From positions 580,501-644,500 of the forward strand of contig NZ_CAMPFU010000002.1 of the NCBI RefSeq assembly GCF_946848805.1: a stretch of 64,000 bases of DNA, written 5' to 3'. A program made the translations under genes and the position numbers. The notes under the pieces were generated by a model. That model worked only from the letters and a program-made list of their open reading frames with translations, searched no databases and was not told the DNA's origin. Source of the DNA: Deinococcus sp. Marseille-Q6407. GTDB taxonomy: Bacteria; Deinococcota; Deinococci; Deinococcales; Deinococcaceae. This document shows positions 10,517-21,381 of this stretch, piece after piece (the stretch's first letter is position 1; each line of letters opens with the position of its first letter).

Positions 10517-10553
10517 GAGCAAATGTTCAGCCTGCCTTGACAAGTGTCCACCC
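10517..10553. promoter_or_regulatory. Putative operator GAGCAAATGTTC plus TTGACA element upstream of the hydrolase gene
   Basis: GAGCAAATGTTC at 10517-10528 fits the palindrome GARCANNTGYTC also found before glpF and glpD. A TTGACA (10537-10542) sits within an imperfect TGACA-AG-TGTCC repeat, and CATAAT occurs at 10564-10569. The site lies about 30-50 bp from the regulator promoter, so it could serve both directions. The distance to the hydrolase ATG (10776) leaves a long untranslated leader in which I see no gene. Confidence 0.45.
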
Positions 10554-10775
10554 GACTGCTCATCATAATTCTGTTTCTCAGACTGCAATTCAGCACCGCT
10601 TTTGGGGTACCGCCGGCGCGGGCCTATGCAGATTTAGGTGGCCGCCGGCTGGAACTCTGCTTCAGCGTCTGTCACAGCGCACCTCAGCGACAAGATCACA
10701 AAAACGGCGTCGCCTGGCGCCGGGAGGCAGCCTTGCCAGGTTGTCTGACACGCGCTGGGCCGCCCGGAGGCTTTT

Positions 10776-12584
10776 ATGACCAACGGAAAGAAAATGACTG
10801 CACTGGGCGCTGGCCTGATTCTGGCTGGGGGCGCTCTCGCCTACGGCATTCAGACAGGCTGGGGACAGGTTGAGATTCAGGACCTGCGTTTTACCGGTAC
10901 AGACGGCCAGCTGATGAGCGCCCATCTGTACATCCCCAGGGGCGTCAGCAAGGACCACCCGGCCCCCGGCATTCTGGCAGTACACGGTTACATCAATTCC
11001 CGCGAGTCGCAGGGAGATTTCGCGCTGGAATTTGCCCGGCGTGGCTATGTGGTGCTGAATCTGGATTAGGCAGGGCACGGCTACAGCCAAGCTCCTGCCT
11101 TCATCAACGGTTACGGCGGCCCAGCCGGACTGAACTACCTGCGTAACCTGGATTTCGTGGACCCGGACAACATCGGCCTGGAAGGGCACTCGATGGGCGG
11201 TTGGACCATCCTGAGCGCCGCCGCTGCCATTCCGGACGGGTATAAGGCCATGGTGCTGGAAGGGTCGTCCACCGGCTCCAAGCGGGCGCCCGAAGGCACC
11301 ACCGAGTACCCCCACAACCTGGCGCTGGTCTTCAGCCGCTATGACGAGTTCGCCCCGCTGATGTGGGAGGTGAAAAAAGGCAGCGACATCGCGCAGAGCA
11401 AAAAGCTGCAGAAAGTCTTCGGCACTGATGCTGCCATTCAGCCGGGGCAAGTGTACGGCAACGTGGCTGACGGTACCGCGCGGGTACTGTACAACCCGGC
11501 AACCACCCACCCCGGCGATCACCTCTCGCGTGAGGCCATCGGGCACGCCATCAGCTGGTTTGATCAGACGCTGACAGGCGCTCAGCCGCTGCCCGCCGCC
11601 AACCAGATCTGGCCCTGGAAGGAATTGGGCACCACCCTGGGATGGGCCGGCTTCGTGTTGCTGGTGATGGGCAGCGGCAGCCTGCTGATGCGCTCGCGCT
11701 ACTTCGCGCCTTTGGCCCAGGCCCCACTGGCCCCAGCCCGCGCCAACAACGCCGGCTGGTGGGTCTCGGCCGCCATCACGGTGCTGCTGCCGGTTCTGAC
11801 GTTTTTCCCTTTTTTCCGCTGGGCCGCTACAGCTTTGCCGGCAAATGCGCTGTGGCCGCAGAGCATCACCAACCAGATCATGGTCTGGGCGCTGCTGAAC
11901 ACCCTGATTTCACTGGTGCTCTACCTGATCTGGCAGCGCCGCCAGCCAGCAGCTGAAGTTGCTCCCGCAGGAGGCAGGGCCGCAGCTCTGAACGCGGCAG
12001 GGACGGGAGCAGCCAACACCAATCCGGTAGCCACGGCAGCTACGCCCATCAGCCGCTCACCGCTCAACCTGGGCAGCCAGCTGTGGCGCTCGGCACTGCT
12101 GGCACTGGGCGCGCTGGGCAGCGGTTACCTGGCGCTGCTGCTGACCGATTTCTTCTTCAAGTCGGATTTCCGTTTCTGGTTCGTGGGGCTCAAGCTGATG
12201 AACCAAGCCCAGTTCGGCATGTTCCTGGCTTACCTGCCGCCGTTCCTGGCCTACACTTGGGTCACCGCGCTGGTCCTTCAGCGGCAGATGCGCCGGGGCA
12301 CCCAGCCCTCTTACCTGACCAACGCGCTGCTGCTGGCCGGCGGCTTCGCGCTGTTCTTGGCGCTGCAGTACGGCAGCCTTTTTACCACCGGACTGCTGTT
12401 CACGCCCTCGGAACCACTAAACGTGATTGTGGCCATTCAGTTCCTGCCGATTCTGGTGCTCGTCTCGCTTTTCCTGACCCATTTTGCCCGGCTGACTGGC
12501 CGCAGCTACACCGGCGCGGTGCTGGCTGGGCTGTTCCTAACCTGGTACATCGTGGCCGGCCAGGCGACCCAGTTCGCCTCCTAA
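10776..12584 (+). pseudogene. Membrane alpha/beta hydrolase, interrupted by an in-frame amber codon
   Basis: Two open segments in one frame, 10776-11069 and onward to 12584, are separated only by TAG at 11067-11069 (codon 98). The TAG stands where the family has a residue just before the conserved GHG-Ser: the reading is VLNLD-stop-AGHGYSQ. A CAG to TAG change would explain it. The intact protein would be 602 residues: a membrane anchor at 8-27, an alpha/beta hydrolase domain with nucleophile motif GHSMGGW (Ser139), and a C-terminal half with about six or seven hydrophobic segments (from about residue 290). SD CGGAGG precedes the ATG. It lies between the regulator and glpF, so a lipase/esterase role feeding glycerol is possible but unproven. 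Confidence 0.65.
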
Positions 12585-12658
12585 CTTCTCCAGCGTGCCC
12601 AGGCCAGAAAAAGGCCCCAGGCACCGGATTCCCAGGGGACATTTGCCCAAGATATCTT

Positions 12659-12710
12659 GAACATCTGCTCACAAAAGCTTGACAATTGTTCAGGCCTCCT
12701 TCACGATACA
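12659..12710. promoter_or_regulatory. glpF promoter region with tandem putative operators
   Basis: GAACATCTGCTC (12659-12670) fits GARCANNTGYTC. A second near-palindrome GACAATTGTTC (12681-12691) overlaps a consensus -35 TTGACA (12679-12684). Binding at the second site would cover the -35 element, consistent with repression. The -10 is weak (GATACA near 12705). Confidence 0.5.
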
Positions 12711-12771
12711 GGCACCAAGAAATCAGCCTGGGCCCTGCCGGACCATGTCCCTGGACCCCTGAAGGAGAAGT

Positions 12772-13599
12772 ATGAAATTTACTCTGATGCAGGAGTGTAT
12801 TGCCGAATTCCTAGGCACCATGGTGCTGATCCTGTTCGGGGTCGGTGTGGTGGCGATGGTGGTTCTGTTCGCCAACCCCGATATGCCCGGACAAGTTGTG
12901 AACGGCGGCTATACCAACATTACGTTCGGCTGGGGCTTTGCAGTGCTGATGGGTATTTTTATTTCTGGCACCATCAGCGGCGCGCACCTCAACCCGGCTG
13001 TCAGCGTGGGCATGGCCGCCACCGGCCGTTTCCCCTGGTCCAAGGTGCTGCCCTACACGGCAGCGCAGCTGCTAGGCGCCTTTGTGGGCGCCGCCATCGT
13101 GTTCGCCGTCTACCACTCGCAGTGGGTGGTGGCCGACCCGGCTTTTGATCACACCACTGGCGTGTTCGCCACTTTCCCGGCGCACCCCGGCTTCTGGCCC
13201 GGCTTTGTGGATCAGGTGGTGGGCACCGCCCTGCTGATGGGCCTGATTCTGGCCATCGGCGACAAGCTGAACAACAAAGATGGCGGTGTCTGGGGCCCGC
13301 TGGCGGTGGCGATGGTGATCATGGCGATCGGCATGAGCTTCGGCGCCATGAACGGCTACGCCATCAACCCCGCCCGCGACCTGGGCCCGCGCCTGTTCGC
13401 GGCGGTGGCCGGCTTCAAGAACAACGGCTTTGAGGACCTGACCGTGTGGACCATTCCCATCCTGGGCCCGCTGGTCGGCAGCGTGCTGGGTGCCTTTATC
13501 TACGACTGGGGCATCGGCCGGCCGCTGGCCGCCGCCAACATGGCCGACACCCGCCCGCAGCAGGGCGCCGACCCCAGCCCCAACGCTGGGCCCCAGTAA
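12772..13599 (+). CDS. glpF: Glycerol uptake facilitator (aquaglyceroporin)
   Basis: A 275-residue major intrinsic protein with both pore motifs, HLNPAVS (Asn74) and AINPARD (Asn199), and six membrane helices plus the two half-helices. The Asp after the second NPAR and the longer loops are typical of glycerol facilitators rather than water-only channels. The C-terminal 25 residues are hydrophilic and cytoplasmic. A strong SD (GAAGGAGAAG) precedes the ATG. glpK follows after 135 bp with its own SD. Confidence 0.93.
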   Translation: MKFTLMQECIAEFLGTMVLILFGVGVVAMVVLFANPDMPGQVVNGGYTNITFGWGFAVLMGIFISGTISGAHLNPAVSVGMAATGRFPWSKVLPYTAAQLLGAFVGAAIVFAVYHSQWVVADPAFDHTTGVFATFPAHPGFWPGFVDQVVGTALLMGLILAIGDKLNNKDGGVWGPLAVAMVIMAIGMSFGAMNGYAINPARDLGPRLFAAVAGFKNNGFEDLTVWTIPILGPLVGSVLGAFIYDWGIGRPLAAANMADTRPQQGADPSPNAGPQ

Positions 13600-13722
13600 G
13601 GCGCTCATACTGAACGGGCCGTGGCCACCGGGAGACCCCGCTCCGGTATGCTGCGGCCCGGAATGCGCTTTTTCTGCACTTCCCTTGCCGTCCCTCAGCT
13701 TTCTCTTTAAAAAGGTTTCTGA

Positions 13723-15243
<1,521 letters not shown>

Positions 15244-15264
15244 ACCTGTTCAAGGCCGCTCGGA

Positions 15265-15304
15265 GGGGCAGAAGGGCACCGCTGAGCGGCGGTTCTTCTG
15301 CCCC
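15265..15304 (+). terminator. Stem-loop terminator after glpK
   Basis: GGGGCAGAA (15265-15273) pairs perfectly with TTCTGCCCC (15296-15304). An internal CCGCT/AGCGG hairpin lies in the loop and TTTG follows. It probably ends the glpF-glpK message before the separate glpD promoter. Confidence 0.6.
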
Positions 15305-15365
15305 TTTGCCTGTTCTCCCCTGCGCCCAAACGGGCTACAGTTGATTAAGCTTCACCTTTTGAAAT

Positions 15366-15400
15366 TATGTTCAGCGTATGCGAACATATGTTCATAATCT
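15366..15400. promoter_or_regulatory. glpD promoter/operator with three TATGTTC/GAACATA half-sites
   Basis: TATGTTC (15366-15372), GAACATA (15382-15388) and TATGTTC (15387-15393) form a perfect 12-bp palindrome GAACATATGTTC (15382-15393) plus a third half-site nine bases to the left. The palindrome abuts a -10 candidate (CATAAT 15393-15398 or TAATCT 15395-15400). The half-site resembles that of E. coli GlpR (known), though the spacing differs. The likely binder here is the SorC-family regulator at 9497-10471 (inference). Confidence 0.6.
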
Positions 15401-15433
15401 AGAGACCCCCTCATCTCGAAAGGATGTTCTGCC

Positions 15434-17002
15434 ATGACTCAACCGAACTCTGACCCCCGCACCGCGCAGCTGCAGGCCGCCACTCAGGACAAGGAGTGGG
15501 ACTTTATCGTGATCGGCGGCGGCGCCTCCGGCCTGGGCACCGCTGTTGAAGCGGCCACCCGTGGCTACTCGGTGCTGTTGCTGGAAGGCAACGACTACGC
15601 CAAGGGTACCTCCAGCCGCTCCACCAAGCTGGTGCACGGCGGCGTGCGCTACCTGGCCCAGGGCAACGTCAGCCTGGTGCGCGAGGCCCTGCACGAACGC
15701 GGGCTGCTGCGCAAGAACGCCCCGCACCTGGTGCGCGACCTGGAATTCGTGGTGCCCTGCTACACCTGGTGGTCGGCTCCCTTTTACGGCATCGGCCTGA
15801 AGATGTACGACCTGCTGGCCGGCCGACTGAGCCTGGGCAGCTCGCGCTACTTGGACAAGCAGGCGACCCTGAAGCGGATTCCCACCCTGAAGAAAGACGG
15901 CCTGACTGGCGGCATCCTGTACTTCGACGGTCAGTTCGACGACGCCCGCATGGCCATCACGCTGCTGCGGACCCTGGAAGACTTTGGCGGTGTGGCCCTG
16001 AACCACGCCCGCGTGACTGGCCTAATCAAGGACGGCAGCCGAGTGCGCGGCGTGCAGTTCCGCGACGAGGAAACCGGCAGTGCCTACTCGGCACGCGGCA
16101 AGGTCGTGGTCAACGCCACCGGCGTGTGGGTGGACGACATCCGCAAGATGGAAGACCCCGCCATCAAGTCGATGCTGTCGCCCAGCCAGGGCGTGCACGT
16201 GGTGGTGGACAAGAAGTTCCTGCCCGGCAACAGCGCCATCATGATTCCCCGCACCGACGACGGCCGTGTGCTGTTCGCCGTGCCCTGGCACGACCACGTG
16301 GTGATCGGTACCACCGACACCGCTGTGCCCGAAGCTTCCTTCGAGCCGCGCCCGCTGCCCGGGGAAGTGGACTTCATTCTGCGGACCGCTGGCCGTTACA
16401 TGGACGAAGCGCCCACCCGTGACGATGTCCGCAGTGTGTATGTGGGCCTGCGCCCGCTGGTCAAGCCGGCCGACGAGAGCGATACCAAGGCCATCAGCCG
16501 TGACCACATCGTGGTGATCTCGGACGGCGGCCTGGTCACCCTGACCGGCGGCAAGTGGACCACCTACCGCCGCATGGGCGAAGACACCGTGAACAAGTCC
16601 GAGAAGGTCGCCGGGCTACCCAACCGGGTCAGCACCACCCAGGCGCTGCACCTGCACGGCTGGAGTGACGAAGACCAGCCGGACCACTGGAAGGTGTACG
16701 GCACCGATGCTCACCGTATCCAGCAGCTGCCCGGCTCCGACAAACCGCTGAACCCGGCTCTTCCCTACACCGAAGCTGAAGTGCGCTGGGCCGCCCGCAT
16801 GGAAAGCGCCCGCACCGTGGAAGACGTGCTGGCCCGCCGCCTGCGCGCACAGCTGCTGGACGCCCGCGCCAGCATGGAAGCCGCACCCCGCGTGGCTGAG
16901 CTCCTGGCCGAAGAACTCGGCTACGACGAAGCCTGGCAGCAGCAACAGGTGCAGGACTACCGCCGGGTGACCGAAGGCTACCTGCTCAAGCCCCAGGCCT
17001 AA
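15434..17002 (+). CDS. glpD: Aerobic glycerol-3-phosphate dehydrogenase
   Basis: A 522-residue FAD-dependent, membrane-associated dehydrogenase that oxidises glycerol-3-phosphate to DHAP and passes electrons to quinone. The FAD-binding motif is VIGGGASGLGTAVEAA near residue 22. GTSSRSTKLVHGGVRYL is the GlpD/GlpA signature, and LTGGKWTTYRRM is the distal conserved block. SD AAAGGATG precedes the ATG. It has its own promoter/operator and a good terminator. With glpF and glpK it converts external glycerol to DHAP, the product of dhaKLM as well. Confidence 0.96.
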   Translation: MTQPNSDPRTAQLQAATQDKEWDFIVIGGGASGLGTAVEAATRGYSVLLLEGNDYAKGTSSRSTKLVHGGVRYLAQGNVSLVREALHERGLLRKNAPHLVRDLEFVVPCYTWWSAPFYGIGLKMYDLLAGRLSLGSSRYLDKQATLKRIPTLKKDGLTGGILYFDGQFDDARMAITLLRTLEDFGGVALNHARVTGLIKDGSRVRGVQFRDEETGSAYSARGKVVVNATGVWVDDIRKMEDPAIKSMLSPSQGVHVVVDKKFLPGNSAIMIPRTDDGRVLFAVPWHDHVVIGTTDTAVPEASFEPRPLPGEVDFILRTAGRYMDEAPTRDDVRSVYVGLRPLVKPADESDTKAISRDHIVVISDGGLVTLTGGKWTTYRRMGEDTVNKSEKVAGLPNRVSTTQALHLHGWSDEDQPDHWKVYGTDAHRIQQLPGSDKPLNPALPYTEAEVRWAARMESARTVEDVLARRLRAQLLDARASMEAAPRVAELLAEELGYDEAWQQQQVQDYRRVTEGYLLKPQA

Positions 17003-17034
17003 GCCCCCCTCCTTTTCCTCTACTTTCCACACAG

Positions 17035-17070
17035 GAACCCCGGTCAGCTCGGCCGGGGTTCTTTCTCTTT
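17035..17070 (+). terminator. Rho-independent terminator after glpD
   Basis: GAACCCCGG (17035-17043) pairs with CCGGGGTTC (17053-17061) over a 9-nt loop, followed by TTTCTCTTTCTC. Confidence 0.75.
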
Positions 17071-17118
17071 CTCTGTATCTGTACCCGGCCGCTGCCGGGG
17101 GCGCGCTGGCAGCCTGGC

Positions 17119-17772
17119 TTACAGGCCGGCGCACTGGCCGCTGCGCTGACCGGTGACCTGATTGTCCCCGCCCTGCACGCTGGCATTGTCCTGGCAAAGC
17201 AGGTCACCGCCCACCTGGGTGCCCTTGATCACCACGCTGCCTTGCTGACCGGAAACGTCTAGGTCACCGTCTATCCGGGCACCTGTCAGGCTGGCCGTCT
17301 GGCCCTGTGAGAGCTCGACATTGCCTTTGATCCGGCCGCCCTCAATTTCCAGGTTATAAACTTCGCTGCCCTGCAGATTGCCGCCCACCTGGGTGTCCGC
17401 CAGGGTCAGCGCCGAGCCGCGCTGCAACTCCACGCCCCGGTTTACCTGGCTTTCAAACAGCCGGCAGTTGGCGCCGGTGGGTACCACCAGTTTGCCCTCC
17501 ACCGCCTGCCGGGCCAGCACGCCCGAGCAGGTCAGGTCGCCCGCCACCTCCTGCGTCTTGGGTTTTGGGGGCGGGGCCACTTCCGGCTCGGCCACCAGAG
17601 CCGCCTTGACGGCCTCTTCGGCTGGCTGCGGATCGGCCGGAGCCGCTCCGGGGGCGGCGGGAATGGGAAGGGCCTGCACCGCCGGCTCGGACGCGGTCTG
17701 CGTCTCGGGAGCAGGTTTGCAGGCCACCAGCGTCAGCAGGGCAGTGAAGATCAGGGCGGGCTTTCTCAACAT
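17119..17772 (-). CDS. Putative lipoprotein with beta-solenoid-like repeats
   Basis: A 217-residue protein with a lipoprotein signal: MLRKP, a hydrophobic stretch and lipobox LVAC (Cys18), followed by a Pro/Ala/Glu-rich linker to about residue 75. The C-terminal half carries loose repeats of the form x-V-x-G-[GD]-L-x-G (VGGNLQGSEV, IKGNVELSQG, IDGDLDVSGQ, VGGDLLCQD), as in right-handed beta-helix or bactofilin-like folds. Function unknown; an envelope structural role is a guess. A TAGGCT box lies 9 nt before the ATG on the minus strand. Confidence 0.7.
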   Translation of the reverse strand: MLRKPALIFTALLTLVACKPAPETQTASEPAVQALPIPAAPGAAPADPQPAEEAVKAALVAEPEVAPPPKPKTQEVAGDLTCSGVLARQAVEGKLVVPTGANCRLFESQVNRGVELQRGSALTLADTQVGGNLQGSEVYNLEIEGGRIKGNVELSQGQTASLTGARIDGDLDVSGQQGSVVIKGTQVGGDLLCQDNASVQGGDNQVTGQRSGQCAGL

Positions 17773-17855
17773 GCGGCTTCTAGCCTAGAGCATTTTCTCC
17801 GGCCTGTCCGGGAAAGACCAAACGTTTCCCCGGTCTGCTCCCAGCAGCCTGGCAT

Positions 17856-20800
17856 TTACATATTGCGGCGGTACTGCCCGCCCACCTCGAACAGCGCTCC
17901 TGTGATCTGCCCCAGCGAGCAGACCTGCACCGCGTCCATCAGCACCTCGAAGACGTTGTCACCGTCCAGCACAGCCTGGCGCAGCCGTTCCAGCATGGCG
18001 GGGGCTTCGGCGGCGTGTTCGGCCTGGAAGCTGCGAAGCCGCTGCAGCGCTGCCTGCTTTTCTTCCTCGGTGCCGCGGGCCAGTTCCAGTTCAGGAGCCG
18101 CCTGGGGATTCGGGTTCAGGAATGTGTTCACCCCGATGATCGGCAGGGTACCGTCATGCTTCTGGTGCTCGTACAGCATGGACTCTTCCTGAATCCGCCC
18201 GCGCTGGTAGCCGGTTTCCATGGCGCCCAGCACGCCGCCGCGCTCGGAAAGGCGCTCGAACTCGGCTAGCACCGCTTCTTCCACCATGTCGGTCAGCCGC
18301 TCGAAGAAGAAGCTGCCCTGGTTAGGGTTCTGGTTCTTGGCAGCGCCCCACTCGCGGTTGATGATCAGCTGAATCGCCAGCGCCCGGCGCACGCTCTCGG
18401 CGCTGGGGGTGGTGATCGCCTCGTCGTAAGCGTTGGTGTGCAGGCTGTTGGTGTTGTCGTAGATGGCGATCAGGGCCTGCAGGGTGGTGCGGATGTCATT
18501 GAAATCCATCTCCTGCGCGTGCAGCGAGCGGCCTGAAGTCTGCACATGGTACTTCAGCTTCTGGCTGCGCTCGGCGGCGCCGTATTTCTCGCGCATGGCA
18601 ACGGCCCAGATGCGCCGCGCCACCCGGCCCATCACCGAATATTCCGGGTCCATGCCGTTGGAGAAAAAGAAGCTCAGATTAGGCGCGAAATCGTCAATCT
18701 GCATACCGCGCGCCAGGTAACTTTCCACGTAGGTAAAGCCGTTGGCAAGCGTAAAGGCCAGCTGGGTGATCGGGTTGGCCCCGGCTTCCGCGATGTGATA
18801 GCCGCTGATACTCACCGAGTAGAAGTTTCGGACCTCGTTCTGCACGAAGTATTCCTGAATATCGCCCATCACCTTGAGGCTGAATTCGGTGCTGAAGATA
18901 CAGGTGTTCTGCCCCTGGTCTTCCTTGAGAATGTCGGCCTGCACGGTGCCGCGCACCTGCCGCAGCGTCTCGGCGTGCAGCGCAGCGCGCTCCTCCGGGG
19001 CAGGGTCACGGCCTTCGCGCTCCCGGAATTTTTCCAGGTCCTTCTCAATCGCCACATTCAGGTACATCGCCAGGATGGTGGGCGCCGGGCCGTTGATGGT
19101 CATGGACACCGAGGTGGAGGGGTCGCTGAGGTCGAACCCGTCGAACAGCACCCGCATATCGTCCAGCGTGGCGATGCTGACGCCACTGGTGCCCACCTTG
19201 CCGTAAATATCGGGGCGGGGGTCAGGGTCCTGTCCGTAGAGCGTGACCGAGTCGAAAGCGGTACTCAGGCGCTTGGCCGGCATCCCTTCGGAAATCAGGC
19301 GGAAGCGGCGGTTGGTGCGGGCGGCGTCGCCCTCGCCGGCAAACATCCGGGTGGGATCTTCGCCCTCACGCTTGAAGGGAAACACGCCGGCCGTGAAGGG
19401 AAAGCGGCCCGGCAGGTTTTCCGAGCGCAGAAAGCGCAGCAGGTCGCCGTGGTCCGACAGGCGTGGCAGGGCCACCTTGGGAATGTGCAGCCCGCTGAGG
19501 CTTATGGTGGTCAGCTCGGTGCGCAACTCGCGCCCACGCACCTGGGTCACCATCTCGTCGCCGGCATAATCCTCCTGGGTCTGCGGCCAGGCGTCCAGCA
19601 GGCTCCGGCTCTCGGGCGTCAGCCGCTCCTCGCGCTCGGCAATCTGGGCACCCAAGTCAGCGCCGCTCAGGTCCTGGGCGTGCCGCAGGTCCTGCACCTC
19701 GCGCGCCACCTGCGCCTGGGCTGCGGTCTCGGCGTGGTAGCTGCGCACCGTTTCGGCAATCTCGGCCAGGTAGCGTAGCGGGCGCGGCTGGCCGGCACGA
19801 TCTCGTGGGTGCGGGTGCTGGCTTTGCCGTCAGGGCGGGTCAGCCGGCCCTCCGGCCAGGTGTAGCCACGCTCGGCCAGAGCGTCCTTCACGCCGAAATA
19901 CAGCGCGGTGACGCCATCGTCGTTAAAGAGGCTGGCCTGGGTGCCGTACACCGGCATGTCGGCGGGCATCCGGTCCCAGGCTTCACGGTTGCGCTGCAGC
20001 TGCTTGCCCACGTCGCGCTGGGCGTCCTGAGCGCCCCGGCGGTCAAACTTATTGATGGCGACCAGGTCGGCAAAGTCCAGCATGTCGATTTTTTCCAGCT
20101 GGCTGGCCGCCCCGAATTCCGGCGTCATCACATACAGGCTGAGGTCCACATGTGGCGTGATGGCCGCGTCGCCCTGCCCGATGCCGGACGTTTCCACCAC
20201 GATCAGGTCAAAGCCGGCCACCCGGCAGGCCGCGATCACATCCGGCAGCGCTCCGCTGATCTCGCTGCCGGCCTCGCGGGTCGCCAGCGAGCGCATATAC
20301 ACCTGCGGCGTGTCGATGGCATTCATGCGGATGCGGTCACCCAGCAGCGCCCCGCCCGACTTGCGGCGCGAAGGGTCAATGGAGATGATCGCCACCCGCT
20401 TGGCATCAGCCTGATCCAGACGAATGCGCGAGATCAGCTCGTCGGTCAGGCTGGATTTGCCGGCACCGCCGGTCCCGGTGATGCCCAGCACCGGCGTCTG
20501 AATCCCAGCGGCCTGCTCGCGCAGCCGTTCACGCTCCTCCGCAGGCAGGGTGCCATTTTCCAGCGCCGAGATAAAGCGGGCCAGCTCGGCGTTGCCGCCC
20601 TGCGCCAGCATGTCCAGGCCCGGCGCCTGCGGATGCTCGGCAGCAGCGGCGCGGCGCATCACGTCCTCGATCATGCCCACCAGCCCCAGCCGCTGGCCGT
20701 CCTCCGGCGAGTAAATGATCACGCCGGCGTCTTGCAGCTCGCGGATTTCAGCCGGCACGATCACGCCGCCGCCCCCGCCAAACACCTGAATGTGCCCGGC

Positions 20801-21100
20801 GCCGCGCTCTTCGAGCAGCTGGCGCATATAGCGGAAATACTCCACATGCCCGCCCTGATAACTGCTGACAGCAATGCCGTGGGCATCCTCCTGAATGGCG
20901 GCCGTGACCACCTCGTCTACGCTGCGGTTGTGGGCCAGGTGAATCACCTCGGCGCCCTGGGCCTGCAGGATGCGCCGCATGATATTGATGCTGGCGTCGT
21001 GCCCATCGAACAGGCTGGCGGCCGTAACGAAGCGCAGGCGGCCGTGCGCGGGTTACAGGGCAGTCGCGGCAGAATCAGGCTGACGGTCAAGTGTGGTCAT
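17856..21100 (-). pseudogene. icmF: IcmF-like acyl-CoA mutase (B12 domain + MeaB-like GTPase + mutase), broken by two lesions
   Basis: Organisation from the ATG at 21100: cobalamin-binding domain (SLFDGHDASIN), G-protein chaperone with P-loop GITGTGGAGKSS, SSRRKSGGALLG-type region and NKFDRRG, then the TIM-barrel mutase domain ([16 protein letters not shown]) to the stop at 17856. This is the fused isobutyryl-CoA mutase layout, a B12-dependent carbon-skeleton rearrangement. Two lesions are visible. Codon 16 is TAA (plus-strand TTA 21053-21055). A 5-bp tandem duplication TAGCG/TAGCG at 19771-19780 shifts the frame; removing one copy restores a continuous [16 protein letters not shown]. Repaired, the protein would be about 1079 residues, the usual size. 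An ATG at 20980 past the TAA would lose the DxH cobalamin-ligand motif. SD AAGGAG precedes 21100. Confidence 0.8.
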
Positions 21101-21325
21101 GTCATCTCCTTGTGGCCGGGACGGCAGCAAAGAAAATGAACAGAACAGAATATCCCCGCTGCCGGCACCGGAAAAGCTGAATTGTGGGTTGCCTCAGAGC
21201 ATACCGCAGCCGGCCGGCGCCGGCGTCCGTTCTCTGGACAGTTACAGCTCCCCCAGGGCCAGAGCCGCCAGTCTTTCAGGTCCAGAACCATCAGGAGCCG
21301 GCCGAAGAAGTCCAGAAAGATCAAT

Positions 21326-21352
21326 AAAAAAGGCAGCCCCCGGCCGGGAGCC
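21326..21352 (-). terminator. Terminator downstream of lysS
   Basis: On the minus strand a G+C-rich stem (GGC...GCC with an internal CCC/GGG) is followed by six T (plus-strand A-run 21326-21331). It lies about 30 nt past the lysS stop. Confidence 0.55.
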
Positions 21353-21381
21353 ACCTGTGAGCACGGTGTGTAGCTGGCCGC

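Noticed and set aside
10544..10873. A 109-codon plus-strand frame with a signal-peptide-like start upstream of the hydrolase
   Set aside because: GTG start without SD or leaderless box, overlaps the hydrolase N-terminus in another frame, and lies in a promoter region.
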